From Vibrio mexicanus (lineage in GTDB: Bacteria; Pseudomonadota; Gammaproteobacteria; Enterobacterales; Vibrionaceae): 64,000 nucleotides of DNA. The stretch is taken from NCBI RefSeq assembly GCF_001012815.1, contig NZ_JYJP01000016.1, positions 28,161 to 92,160 on the forward strand, written 5' to 3'. The notes below the pieces were generated by a model. That model worked only from the letters and a program-made list of their open reading frames with translations. It made no database searches and was not told the origin of the DNA. Positions 38,401 through 46,838 of the stretch are shown here, one piece after another (positions within the stretch are counted from its first letter, which is position 1; the number at the start of each line of letters is the position of its first letter). The position numbers and the translations under genes are program-made.

Positions 38401-39389
38401 AAGTGACCTTCCGCGCCGTTGACCATCGCAATCGCAAGCTCAAAGAGAACAAAGATCTGCATGAGCTGAAAGAGAGCTTAAAAGATAAGGTTCAAGAGAC
38501 GTTATCGAAAGTCGCTGACGATGACATCGAACAGCAAGGTCTTCACACTTGGAGTTTTGGTGAACTGCCAAAAGTCTACAAGCAGAAGCGCGGTGGTTTT
38601 GAGGTGAAAGCCTTCCCTGCGATTGTTGATTCTAAAGACAGTGTTGAAATCAAACTGTTTGAAACAGAGCAAGAGCAGATTTCTGCCATGAAGGCAGGTC
38701 AGCGCCGCTTAATTCTACTAAACGTACCGTCGCCGATTAAGTATCTGCATTCGAACTTACCCAACAAGTCAAAGCTTGGTCTTTACTTCAACCCTTACGG
38801 TAAAGTAATGGACCTTATCGATGACTGTATTGCCTGTGGTATCGACAAACTGATCGAAGAGAAGGGCGGGTTAGTTTGGGAATCTGACCAGTTTGAACAG
38901 CTTAAAGAACACGTTCGCGCTGAGTTAGGCGACACAGTGGTCGATATTGCCAAACAAGTGGAAACGATTTTGACTACCGCATTCAACATCAATAAGAAGT
39001 TGAAGGGCAAAGTAGATTTCACTATGGCGTTCGCACTGTCTGATATTAAAGCTCAAATCGAAAATCTTATCTTCAAAGGGTTTGCCACAGAGTGCGGTTG
39101 GAAGAAGCTACCGGACATTCTGCGCTACATGAAGGCGATTGAGCGTAGAATGGAAAAACTGCCAATCGACCCGAATAAAGATCGCTTGCACATGCTCAAA
39201 ATAGAGTCTGTGACTAATCAATACAAAGAGTTATTGAACAAAATACCGAAAGGAATGGCAATTCCAGAAAATGTCAAAGAGGTTCGTTGGATGCTCGAAG
39301 AACTTCGAGTGAGTTTCTTTGCTCAGCAGTTAGGTACGCCTTATCCTGTCTCGGATAAGCGTGTTAAGAATGCTATTGAAGCGTGTTAG
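35469..39389 (+). CDS. hrpA: ATP-dependent RNA helicase HrpA (DEAH)
   Basis: A 1306-aa DEAH/RHA helicase of full family length. Walker A GETGSGKT (109-116), DEAH (206-209), SATID, the helicase C domain with TNVAETSLTVPGI and QRKGRCGRV, then the HA2, OB and long C-terminal HrpA-specific regions. In E. coli HrpA works on mRNA processing and on rescuing stalled ribosomes. The start is a TTG at 35469 with AGGAAAC upstream. The frame is intact over 3.9 kb, which contrasts with the broken genes around it. Confidence 0.96.
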   Translation: MTSSQPNKDKQAAQANNAASLRKALNECMLRDRFRLSKRISGASKIKKEASRNAVFDEIALDIAKSMMEATQRAQANPKIEYPDLLPVSQKRDDIAEAIQNNQVVIVAGETGSGKTTQLPKICAELGRGQYGLIGHTQPRRLAARSVANRIAEEMETKLGEFVGYKVRFNDQISENTQVKLMTDGILLAEIQHDRFLNQYDTIIIDEAHERSLNIDFILGYLKELLPRRPDLKVIITSATIDPERFSKHFSDAPIIEVSGRTYPVETRYRPLKGEDDVDRDQLEGIFEAVDELCDEGLGDILIFMNGEREIRDTADALGKRNLRDTEIVPLYARLSAGEQNKIFQPHAGRRIVLATNVAETSLTVPGIKYVIDPGTARISRYSYRTKVQRLPIEPVSQASANQRKGRCGRVEEGICIRLYSEEDFESRPEFTDPEILRTNLASVILQMTALGLGDIQAFPFVEAPDKRNIQDGVRLLEELGAINEKAKDPRKRLTQMGRQLARLPIDPRLARMVLEAPKNGCLKELMIIASALSIQDPRERPSDKQQSSDDKHRRFFHEDSDFLTFVNLWDYIQKQQKALSGNQFRKQCKQDYLNYLRVREWQDVYFQIHQAMREMDFKLNDEAGSYEKVHSSILVGLLSHIGVKDQEKNDYQGARNARFHIFPASGLFKKQPKWIMSAELVETSKLWGRIIAKIQPEWVEPLAKHLIKRSHSEPHWSKKRAAVMAYEKVMLYGVPIVPKRLVNYGPIDSVVSREIFVRSALVEGEWETKHAFFKQNRKLLQEVEELEHKSRRRDILVDDDELFDFYDQRVGTEVVSGRHFDTWWKAESKNNKDLLNFEKEMLFRGDASHVTDLDYPNFWHQDGLKLKLSYQFEPGDDSDGVTVHVPLPILNQVEQAGFDWQIPGLRHELVVSLIKALPKTLRKNFVPAPNYADAFLARATPMEAPLLDALEKELRRMTGVEVLRDDWNLEQIPDHLKVTFRAVDHRNRKLKENKDLHELKESLKDKVQETLSKVADDDIEQQGLHTWSFGELPKVYKQKRGGFEVKAFPAIVDSKDSVEIKLFETEQEQISAMKAGQRRLILLNVPSPIKYLHSNLPNKSKLGLYFNPYGKVMDLIDDCIACGIDKLIEEKGGLVWESDQFEQLKEHVRAELGDTVVDIAKQVETILTTAFNINKKLKGKVDFTMAFALSDIKAQIENLIFKGFATECGWKKLPDILRYMKAIERRMEKLPIDPNKDRLHMLKIESVTNQYKELLNKIPKGMAIPENVKEVRWMLEELRVSFFAQQLGTPYPVSDKRVKNAIEAC

Positions 39390-39507
39390 AATTTTGACAA
39401 AAAATAGGTATGAATTTTGCTTCTAGTGAAGTAACTTATCGCAAAACAACGGACAACGGCAATATCCTGCCAAGGTATTGCCTCTGGAATAAAACTAAAG
39501 GTTTATT

Positions 39508-39999
39508 ATGAAAAAGACACTACTAGCGCTTGCACTGATTGGAGCATCAGCAACTGCATCTGCAGACTCTTGGATTTACGGTGGTGCTAACGTAGGTTCT
39601 TCAGATCTTGGTAACGACTCAAGCAACACTTACGGTGTTCACGTAGGTACGGGTCTACTGCCATTTATTGGTCTAGAAGCGGGCTATCAAAACCACGGTG
39701 AGTTCTCTGGTTCTGGTTACTACAACACACTCGGCGACCTAAAAGCAGATTCTCTATACTTTGCTGTTAAGCCAAGCATCGATTTTGGTCCTCTTCACGT
39801 ATACGCGAAAGCTGGTGCACACTCTTACGATGTGACTGGCGATAACTACAAAGAAGACAGCGTAGACCTTATGTACGGTGTGGGCGCAGAATACTTTGTA
39901 TTTGGTCCGCTATCTGTTGGTGGAAGCTACACAGTATTCAACATGAAGCACGACCACATTAGCTCATTCAACTTAAACGCGACGCTTCACTTCCTATAA
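39508..39999 (+). CDS. Small outer-membrane beta-barrel protein
   Basis: A 163-aa exported protein. The signal peptide MKKTLLALALIGASATASA is cleaved before DSWIYGG. The rest alternates polar and hydrophobic residues through about eight strands (VHVGTGLLPFIGLEAGY, SLYFAVKPSID, LHVYAKAGAH, LMYGVGAEYFVFG) and ends in LHFL, a typical barrel C-terminus. It fits the OmpA/OmpX-like porin family that vibrios have in several copies. AAAGG precedes the ATG. It is monocistronic, with a strong terminator. Confidence 0.85.
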   Translation: MKKTLLALALIGASATASADSWIYGGANVGSSDLGNDSSNTYGVHVGTGLLPFIGLEAGYQNHGEFSGSGYYNTLGDLKADSLYFAVKPSIDFGPLHVYAKAGAHSYDVTGDNYKEDSVDLMYGVGAEYFVFGPLSVGGSYTVFNMKHDHISSFNLNATLHFL

Positions 40000-40041
40000 G
40001 TTGATATCAGTCGTTCCCATCTGAACGAACATTATTTATTT

Positions 40042-40071
40042 AAGCCGCCAGCCTTTGCTGGCGGCTTTTTT
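40042..40071. terminator. Terminator after the barrel protein
   Basis: AAGCCGCCAGC (40042-40052) pairs with GCTGGCGGCTT (40057-40067), followed by Ts. It lies between convergent genes. Confidence 0.93.
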
Positions 40072-40081
40072 GTTGCGCTAT

Positions 40082-40534
40082 TCAGACTTTAAGCTCAGGA
40101 ATACCAATAGCTTTTAATCGAGCATACCGATCTTTAGTTTTTGATTGATACCAATTCACGGGCATTCTATCTTCTAATCCCAAGTTTTTCATTTTTTGCC
40201 ACTCCTGTTTACTGATTACAACGTAATCGAGCAAATCATCAAGACAGTTACGCAGCGTGTCTTTAGAAAGTAAGTCATCTCGCTCTAGGCACTTTATTTC
40301 CCCCACCAAGGTATCGAGTGGGACTAGCGGTATGAGATCTACTTGTTTGGAGATTGATGCATCAGTTGATCGGCGACATGAAGCGCGGGCTTTTTCCCAG
40401 TCGGGTTTACCGTGAGTGGTGACATAGCCCTCGCGGAAACAGAAATAGCTGAATAAAAATCGAGGGACTAAACTCCAGCGCTGGTATTTTGCTTCAAGGT
40501 AGAGATGTTCAAACTCAATGTCGAGGTCGGTCAT
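40082..40534 (-). CDS. Hypothetical protein, about 150 aa
   Basis: A soluble protein starting MTDLDIEFEHLYLEAKYQRW, with SLVPRFLFSYFCFREGYVT near the N-terminus and a helical middle (TLRNCLDDLLDYVVISKQEWQKMK). The start at 40534 is a choice; a TTG seven codons upstream is also open, and neither has a good ribosome site. No family is recognised. It converges on the barrel gene. Confidence 0.5.
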   Translation of the reverse strand: MTDLDIEFEHLYLEAKYQRWSLVPRFLFSYFCFREGYVTTHGKPDWEKARASCRRSTDASISKQVDLIPLVPLDTLVGEIKCLERDDLLSKDTLRNCLDDLLDYVVISKQEWQKMKNLGLEDRMPVNWYQSKTKDRYARLKAIGIPELKV

Positions 40535-40662
40535 GGGTAAACCAATACTATTCAAAAGACGGGTAATAATATCGTTAACGCAAAGCCTTTTAAATGACTG
40601 TTAGTGGTTTGACAAACTGACATCAACAGCAATGCTTAATGGAGCGTTTAAGATTAGGGAAA

Positions 40663-41137
40663 ATGGTCATGAGAGCAACGGTTTTAGCTGTAGGTTTTTT
40701 TTTAATGGTTACTGCCGCCCATGTTTCGGCAGAGAAACCGGAATGGGCGGGAAAGGGTAAACCAGACATCAGTGAAGTGGCTGACATTGCAGAAGCTGAA
40801 GAACTAGAAGAGCAAATTGAAGATCGTGAAAAAGAGCTAAATGAGAAAATCAAACAGAAAACGCGACAAAGCAAAGAAAGAAAAAAGTAAGAAGAAAAAA
40901 GAAAAGTTAGAAGATGAATTAGAGTCTCTCGAAGAAGAAAAGGAGCAGATGGAAGAAGCGAAAGAAGAACTCAACGAAAAGAAAGAAAAATTGGGTTCTG
41001 ATGATGCAGCTGGGCTAGAAAAGCAAAAGCAGAAAAAGGCCGAACAAGTTCGAAATGAAGAAGATAAAGGGTCTGAAAAAGGGCAAGAAAAACGAGAGGA
41101 AAACAGTAAAAAATGGTGGAAATTCTGGGAAGAGTAA
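40663..41137 (+). CDS. Exported Lys/Glu-rich coiled-coil protein, frameshifted
   Basis: An about 158-aa protein. A signal peptide (MVMRATVLAVGFFLMVTAAHVSA) is followed by EKPEWAGKGKPD and a long E/K heptad region (EAEELEEQIEDREKELNEK ... LEDELESLEEEKEQMEEA). It ends in an aromatic amphipathic tip, KKWWKFWEE. The frame breaks in an A-run at 40881-40886; one more A joins the parts. The start could be 40639, 40663 or 40669. Periplasmic coiled-coil proteins of this kind can act as spacers or tethers, but nothing here fixes a role. It is followed by a minus-strand terminator and a tiny ORF. Confidence 0.65.
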
Positions 41138-41144
41138 TAGAAAA

Positions 41145-41177
41145 GTAGCCCTATTCATTGTTCATGAGTAGGGCTAC
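41145..41177 (-). terminator. Minus-strand terminator for the 50-aa gene
   Basis: GTAGCCCTA (41145-41153) and TAGGGCTAC (41169-41177) form a perfect 9-bp stem. Read on the minus strand it is followed by TTTTCTATT, right after the stop codon at 41186. Confidence 0.8.
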
Positions 41178-41185
41178 CAGTTCGA

Positions 41186-41338
41186 TCATGCCTTCTTAAG
41201 GTCTTTAGCAGGGTAAGTAAGCGTCATGTCGCCTGCTTTTACGTGAACGTAGTAACCGCCGCTGCTTAGACCTGTTACAGTCATTTGGCCGAAATCAACA
41301 CCTTTTGTTGCAACAACAACATCATCGATAGAAAACAT
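41186..41338 (-). CDS. Small protein of 50 aa
   Basis: A 50-codon reading frame starting MFSIDDVVVATKGVDFGQ and ending TYPAKDLKKA. AAGG lies 8 bases before the ATG, and a clean terminator follows on the same strand, so it looks like a real monocistronic gene. It is below the usual length cut-off for gene finding. The alternating pattern VTVTGLSSGGYYVHVKAGDMTLTY suggests a small beta fold. No function is known to me. Confidence 0.75.
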   Translation of the reverse strand: MFSIDDVVVATKGVDFGQMTVTGLSSGGYYVHVKAGDMTLTYPAKDLKKA

Positions 41339-41503
41339 ATAAATACCTTAAAAGTAAAAGAATTAGGCTTTCGCCCGTGGGCGGCATTTAAGCAAACACC
41401 TAGGTGTTTACCTAATCGACTTTTTTATCGACACGATTAGCAATACTGAGTTAGTCTGTAAGAGACGTATATCAAATAACAACAATGGCTTAGGCGTTAG
41501 AAA

Positions 41504-42019
41504 ATGCAGTATCAATACATTAACGACAAAGATGTTTCTCCAGAATTAGACCAAAAACTCCGTGACTTACTCAGTCGTAGCTTTCTCAATGGGCAAGATC
41601 CTGAAATCTTCAGTCGCCAGCGCTACTACAAAGAAGCGCCGGCGCACCGCTATCTGTTATGGGATGGTGATATTCTTGCCGCTCATATTGCGACACATGA
41701 AAAACAGGTGGAAGTGAATGGTGAAACCTTCCCAATTAGCGGTATCGCCGAGGTGTGTGTAAACACCGATTACCGAGGTAAAGGGTTGATTAAAAAACTA
41801 TTGCCAAAAGTCCACGAAGAGAGCCGTGCACGTGGTGATGCTTTCTCAGTTTTGTTTGGTGAAGTGTATGTTTACAGTTCATCGGGCTATCAATTGGTAG
41901 ATAACATCCAACTTTTGAACCAAGACAATGAATGGGAAACACCAAAGAACGTGATGGTTTTGCCACTTAATGAAACCTGGCCAAAGTCAGAAGTTAAATT
42001 GTTGGGTTTGCCGTTTTAG
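41504..42019 (+). CDS. GNAT-family acetyltransferase
   Basis: A 171-aa acetyltransferase. ISGIAEVCVNTDYRGKGLIKKLLPKVHEE (about 78-106) contains the GNAT beta-4/alpha-3 acetyl-CoA site (YRGKGL). The N-terminal part has HRYLLWDGDILAAHIATHEKQVEV. The C-terminus ends PKSEVKLLGLPF, slightly longer than minimal GNATs, as in the Eis-like or aminoglycoside-like members that act on small amines. The frame is intact, and a weak terminator follows. Confidence 0.85.
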   Translation: MQYQYINDKDVSPELDQKLRDLLSRSFLNGQDPEIFSRQRYYKEAPAHRYLLWDGDILAAHIATHEKQVEVNGETFPISGIAEVCVNTDYRGKGLIKKLLPKVHEESRARGDAFSVLFGEVYVYSSSGYQLVDNIQLLNQDNEWETPKNVMVLPLNETWPKSEVKLLGLPF

Positions 42020-42048
42020 TGTCAAAGTTAAAACGCATCAGATATTGA

Positions 42049-42075
42049 TAAAGCGCCTTTGTTGGGTGCTTTTTT
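42049..42075 (+). terminator. Probable terminator after the GNAT gene
   Basis: AAAGCGCC pairs imperfectly with GGGTGCTTT across a short TTTGTT loop and is followed by TTTTTT. It ends six bases before the convergent gene's stop codon. Confidence 0.6.
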
Positions 42076-42080
42076 AATGA

Positions 42081-42470
42081 TTATTTGGAATAGTATTTAC
42101 TCTCGTTGAATACGTCACGATTGCGAGGGTCAATAGACAAAAACATCCAAATCTCTTTTTGTGCTTGCTCTAAATAGCCGTCTTCAAACACCACCATAGA
42201 GCAGTGTAGCGACAGTTTTTCGGCAAAGGCTTCTAGCGCTTCGATACCAATTTTTTCAATGTCTTTGGCGTCTAGGACGAAAAGCTTTTTGTGTTTTTTC
42301 ACAGTGAGATCGCAATCAGACAGAGATTGATCGAAGAGAAGGCGAAAATCGAGTTCAACTTCCAAGCCGGTGCGGTTTTGCTTGAAGTGGTAATACTCTT
42401 CCTGTTGTGAACATAGTTGATAGTTTAACTGTTCAAAGTAATCGAGCAGGGCACTTTTGACGTTGTTCAT
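42081..42470 (-). CDS. Hypothetical protein, 129 aa, at the end of the ynj gene run
   Basis: A soluble protein of mixed helix and strand (MNNVKSALLDYFEQLNYQL; ELDFRLLFDQSLSDCDLTVKKHKK; IEALEAFAEKL). The ending RDVFNESKYYSK is polar. No family recognised. It starts 21 bp after the ynjF stop on the same strand, so it could be the last gene of that transcript, but it has no counterpart in the E. coli ynj cluster that I know of. Confidence 0.6.
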   Translation of the reverse strand: MNNVKSALLDYFEQLNYQLCSQQEEYYHFKQNRTGLEVELDFRLLFDQSLSDCDLTVKKHKKLFVLDAKDIEKIGIEALEAFAEKLSLHCSMVVFEDGYLEQAQKEIWMFLSIDPRNRDVFNESKYYSK

Positions 42471-42491
42471 TGGGATATCTCTTTGGGACGC

Positions 42492-43108
42492 CTAACTCGT
42501 TTGGTCATTTAGGGTGTGGAAACCTGAATAAATTCGAGTAAAGGTGGTGAACCAACACGCAGCACCAAAGACATAGGCAATGATGGCAAAGTGTTGAGGG
42601 AACAAACAGAAAGCAATGAAACAGCCGATGGTCTCGGTGCCTTCAGTTAATCCGCTCATGTAGTAAAGCGACTTATGTTTATATACTGGATTGTCGATAT
42701 TGCGCTTACCAGCCATGATGGCAAAGGCTAAGAAGCTTGTGCCTGTCCCTACGAATGAGAAGATCAAAAACGCGCCCGCGATGGCATTTTGATCGGGTGC
42801 AGCAAGGACAAAACCGAAAGGTATCAGCGAGTAAAACACGAAGTCTAGACTCACATCTAAGAAGCCTCCAGCGTCGGTTATTCCCTGAATTCGGGCAAGT
42901 GCACCATCAAGCCCGTCACAAATTCGATTGGCGAGAATGAAGAACAGCGCCAAGGTGTACTGCTCAAAAACAAGAGCAGGGAAGGCCATACAGCCCAAAG
43001 CGAAGCCAAACAGCGTGGTTTGATTGGCCGTGACTCCCAGTGGTTTAGTAGCTTCGCGCTTTTTGATAGTGGCCAGCGAATGACCTTAATACTAAAACTA
43101 TCGAGCAT
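42492..43108 (-). CDS. ynjF: CDP-alcohol phosphatidyltransferase YnjF, frameshifted
   Basis: An about 206-aa membrane enzyme of the CDP-alcohol phosphatidyltransferase family, matching YnjF by context. The signature D-G-x2-A-R-x8-G-x3-D-x3-D is complete in CDGLDGALARIQGITDAGGF followed by LDVSLD. Several hydrophobic segments follow. The first 50 or so residues are in another frame (MLDSFSIKVIRWPLSK); one missing base near 43038-43042 (AACCACCTGGGA) rejoins them, giving HLGVTANQTTLFGFALG. The alcohol acceptor is unknown. It lies 22 bp after ynjD. Confidence 0.85.
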
Positions 43109-43130
43109 GATTACTTTCCTAATCGGCTAG

Positions 43131-43783
43131 TTAAGCCGTGAGTGATTCTGTGTTCCATGGCCAAGTGATGCAGCGACTTCCTTGTGGAATGTCTTCATCA
43201 TCATGAGTCACCATCAAAGTTGGAATATTGGCTTTCTGCAACTGTTCAACAACCCAATTTCGAAATTGCTCTCGCAAGTCTTTATCAAGTTTACTATAGG
43301 GTTCATCAAGCAGTGCCAGTTTGGGCTTTGCTAACAGCATTCGCGTTAGTGCAATACGTGCACGTTGACCACCGGATATCTGATCAGGAAATGAATTGGC
43401 TAAATTTTCTAAGGCGATATCTGAAAGCGCGCGCATCGCTTGTGTTTTCCTTTCAATGCCTTTGACAGAATTAGGCAACGCAAATGCGAGATTCTCCCAA
43501 ATTGTTAAGTGAGGGAAGAGCAAGTCATCTTGAAAAAGAATTCCGACAGAGCGCTTGTGAGCAGGTAATTTGTTTAGCTCGGCATCATCTAAAGTGATAG
43601 TGCCAGTGAAGGTAAACTCATCGGAAAGGTGACCTGCAACGGCATCAAGTAACGTGGATTTCCCGCAGCCGCTTGGGCCCATTAGAGTCACTATCTCGCC
43701 TTTTTCCACTTCCAAGTGAAACGATGAGAACAGAGTGTCACCGTTGAGTTTTTGATGGCGAGATTTTCGAGACAAAGAGACAT
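43131..43783 (-). CDS. ynjD: ABC transporter ATP-binding protein YnjD, frameshifted near the start
   Basis: An about 217-aa ABC ATPase. Walker A GPSGCGKST, Q-loop FQDDLLFPHLT, signature ISGGQRARIAL, Walker B LALLDEPYSKLD and the switch His in VTHDDED are all intact. The real start is ATG 43783 (MSLCLENLAIK); one missing A at 43749-43753 shifts the first 11 codons out of frame with KLNGDTLFSSFHLEVEKGE. It powers the YnjBC importer. Confidence 0.88.
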
Positions 43784-43787
43784 GAGA

Positions 43788-45455
43788 TTAAACACCTCTT
43801 ATTTTTAGCTTGCGATGTTTGCCATGAAGTCGATTCACGATAATCGCAAGGAAGAAGAAGATAAACGGCAGCAGAGCTTGCCAAATTGCGTAGATGGCGG
43901 TTACACGGCGATCAAAACCACTCGATAGTGCAACTGCTTCAGTCGTAATGGTGGTTATACGTCCCGCACCCAAAACAAGTGTTGGCAGGTACTGCGCCAA
44001 ACTGACACTGATCCCGATAGCCCAAGCGAAGACAACGGCCGGCAACAAGATAGGCAGTTTTACCTTAAGCCAAGCACGCATCGGAGATTTACCTAAGCTG
44101 AGCGCTGCGCGCATGTACCTTCGTTAAAACTACGCCAAGGCCCATCTAATGATAGGTACACAAATGGGAAGGCAAAGAAAAACGTGTGACCAAATGACCC
44201 AAAACAGGTAAGCATCGCTTTGAGCATAGAGCGCGACCACTTGCATTCCGAACAATACGGAAAGCTGAGGAATCAACATGGGTATTGCGATAATGTAACC
44301 CGGCACTTGCATGCGATAGCGAATACGATATTCGTGGCCGACTAGCGCCAGTAGCAGAGCAATGGTTGCACTGATTAACGCCATAAAAACACTTTGCTCG
44401 ATGTTGCCTAGGATGTTATTCCATTCGAGATCCCAGTAGCGCAGGCTATAGCGGCTAGGGAGTAAGTCAGGGAAGCGCCAACGTTGGGCGAAACTCCAAA
44501 TCACCATTAGTGGGATCATCAGGGTTGCCAATGAAGCAACAAGCCCGAACAAGCTCTTGCCCGGCAAGCCCAGCCACAACGCCCTGAATATTGCCAACGT
44601 CTGAAGTATTGAGTGACGAGCCATTCGACCAAGCGAGCAAAGGCAATCAGCAAGGATGCTAAGCCAAACAAAACCACCGCCCCTGCGGCTGCTCTAGAGA
44701 GTAGCGATAAATCAGGATCGCTAAACCACTGCCAAACCAAAACGGCAAAGGTTGGTGGATTCGTCGGGCCGATAATCAACGCGACGTCAACAACAGATAA
44801 CCCATAAGTTAGTACGGCTAAGATAGGGAAGCGTAGCTTTCTAAACCATTGCGGGAAAACACATTTCCACCACGCTTGTTGGCTGCTGTAACCCAGTGAG
44901 TGGCTGACTTTCTCAACTTGATCCACTTTGAGCTGTTGTAAAATTGGCACACTCATCAACAGCAGGAAAGGCACTTCTTTGAAGGCCAACATGATGATCA
45001 GGCCAAGGGCATGTGGTCTTTAATCAAAAGCGCCAAACTGTCAGTCGATTGCCCGTTTGGATCATAATCGAATAGATGATGAAGCGCGCGCACCCCCATG
45101 CCTGTTGGTGCGAATAGGAAAGCAAAACCAATGGCAAAGGCCACGTGCGGCATGGCTAGCAGCGGCGATAAAGCGAGTTCTATCTTTCTCCACAATCGTG
45201 TTCCCCACGTGGCCTGTAAGATGGCGAACGTCATCATACAAGCCAGATAGGTGCTGAAAATAGCAGAGTAAACAGACAGCGAAATAGAGCGCCAAACACC
45301 TTCCCAGTTAAAGACGGCCGCAAACCCGTCGAGTGAGAAAGCGTTCAAACCGACAGGAGCAAGTAGCCAAATGCGGAGACAACGACTCCAGCGATGCCCG
45401 GTACCGTAGGGAGGATACAAACAAATATTAAAACGAAGTAAAGCGCTCGAAGCAT
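43788..45455 (-). pseudogene. ynjC: ABC transporter permease YnjC, broken by five indels
   Basis: A double-length permease (about 555 aa, two fused ThiP-like halves) in E. coli. Five lesions are inferred, near 45361-45364, 45001-45006, 44582-44584, 44133-44140 and 44116-44119; the fourth is an extra base, the others missing bases. Reading across them gives MLRALYFVLIFVCILPTVPG, YLAPVGLNAFSLDGF, HMPLGLIIMLAFKEVPFLLLM (EAA-type loop), SGALWLGLPGKSLFG, and EGYMRAALSLGKSPMRAWLK with LPILLPAVVFAWAIG. Both EAA-like coupling loops remain recognisable. The density of lesions is the highest in the window, so real decay cannot be excluded. It overlaps or abuts ynjB and ynjD closely. Confidence 0.85.
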
Positions 45456-45464
45456 AACGTGTGA

Positions 45465-46616
45465 TTAATTTCCGTATCGACGTAACCAAGCTTGTTCAAG
45501 AGCGTCTTGCCAGCTTGGATGTGGTTCATCAATCGCTTTGTGAGCTTGAGCTTTCTTAGCACTGCCTGTTAGGTATTGCTTTTCAAGTACTGAAGGGTCA
45601 CCCCAAACGTCAATATCCCCTTTACGCGATTGCGCTTCAGGGCTTAGCAAGAAGTTGATCGCCACTTGCGCACCAGCGGAAGCATTGGCGTTCCATGGGA
45701 TGGCGAGAAAGTGAATATTCGACAGAGCGCCAGCCTGCATTGAGTAAGCGGTAGTGGTGGGTTCTAAGTTACCATTGGCTTGCGCTGAATAAACCGCGTT
45801 TGGATTGAAGGTGATGGCAAGATCGATTTGGCCGTCATCAAGCAATTGAATCGACTCAGCTGTACCGGCAGGGAACTGCCTGCCACCGCGCCATGCGACT
45901 TTATGGAAAGCGTCTAGGTAATCCCAAAGCGGTTGACTCATTTGGTCAAAATCGACTTCAGAAACTGGCTTTTGTAACGCTTCATCATTGTCGGTCAACT
46001 CAATTAACAGAGCTTTGAGAAAACTGGAACCGTGAAACTCAGGCGGGCGAGGGTAGGTAAGACGATTCGGGTTGGCGTTCGCGTAATCAAGCATTTGAGC
46101 GAAAGACTGCGGCGGATTGTTGAGGTCTTCTTGGTCATAAATGAACACCAATTGGCCCACACCCCAAGGCGCTTCTAAACCATCTGTCGGCGTAGAAAAA
46201 TCAACATCGATGGGAAGTCTCTTATCCACGTATTGCCAGCTGGGCAGTGACTCGGCAAATGGGCCAAACAGCAGCTGATTGTCTTTCATCGATTTAAAAT
46301 TTTCACCATTAATCCAAACCATATCGACGCTACCACCAGTGTTACGGCCTGCGGCTTTTTCGGCAACAAGACGCGTGGTGGTTTCTGAAATGTCAGTGAC
46401 TTTTACGTGATTGAGTGTGACGTTATAGCGTGATTTAAGTTCGTCGCCCGCCCACTGAATGTAGTGGTTAATTTCTTGACTGCCGCCCCATGCGTGAAAA
46501 TAGACGGTCTGCCCATCAGCTTGCTGTTCGATACTCGACCAGTCAGAGGCAAAAGAGTGACTGGCAATGACTATATTAATGGGGATTAGGCCAATGGCGC
46601 TTAGTAGCTTCTTCAT
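45465..46616 (-). CDS. ynjB: ABC transporter periplasmic binding protein YnjB
   Basis: A 383-aa exported binding protein matching E. coli YnjB closely. Signal peptide MKKLLSAIGLIPINIVIASHSFA is followed by the mature SDWSSIEQQADGQTVYFHAWGG. Diagnostic blocks: DMVWINGENFKSMKDNQLLFG, TYPRPPEFHGSSFLKALLIELT, LAITFNPNAV, IPWNANASAGAQVAINFLLSP and EQAWLRRYG. The ligand of this importer is unknown. The start at 46616 is picked over an upstream ATG because it begins the signal peptide. It opens its own unit after the terminator at 46776. The frame is intact. Confidence 0.93.
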   Translation of the reverse strand: MKKLLSAIGLIPINIVIASHSFASDWSSIEQQADGQTVYFHAWGGSQEINHYIQWAGDELKSRYNVTLNHVKVTDISETTTRLVAEKAAGRNTGGSVDMVWINGENFKSMKDNQLLFGPFAESLPSWQYVDKRLPIDVDFSTPTDGLEAPWGVGQLVFIYDQEDLNNPPQSFAQMLDYANANPNRLTYPRPPEFHGSSFLKALLIELTDNDEALQKPVSEVDFDQMSQPLWDYLDAFHKVAWRGGRQFPAGTAESIQLLDDGQIDLAITFNPNAVYSAQANGNLEPTTTAYSMQAGALSNIHFLAIPWNANASAGAQVAINFLLSPEAQSRKGDIDVWGDPSVLEKQYLTGSAKKAQAHKAIDEPHPSWQDALEQAWLRRYGN

Positions 46617-46775
46617 GTTAAGTCCGTGATGGCTAATGTGAATGCTAGGCAGTGATTCCAATAGGATAGCTTTTTTTCACTCTGATAAGAACCACTCATT
46701 TGTGAGTCTAATAGACTGATTACAAAAGATAGATTGGATTTTCGCCTGTAGTTTGTCTTCTTTCAAAGCAAAAGA

Positions 46776-46800
46776 AAGAGGCGCGAAGCCTCTTCCTTTA
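46776..46800 (-). terminator. Terminator after the TVP38 gene
   Basis: Read on the minus strand, AAGAGGC (46788-46794 complement) and GCCTCTT pair across a 5-base loop and are followed by TCTTTT. It separates the rhodanese-to-TVP38 unit from ynjBCDF. Confidence 0.75.
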
Positions 46801-46838
46801 ACTTACGGTCCTTTATGTTACAAAAGGGATAGACCGGA

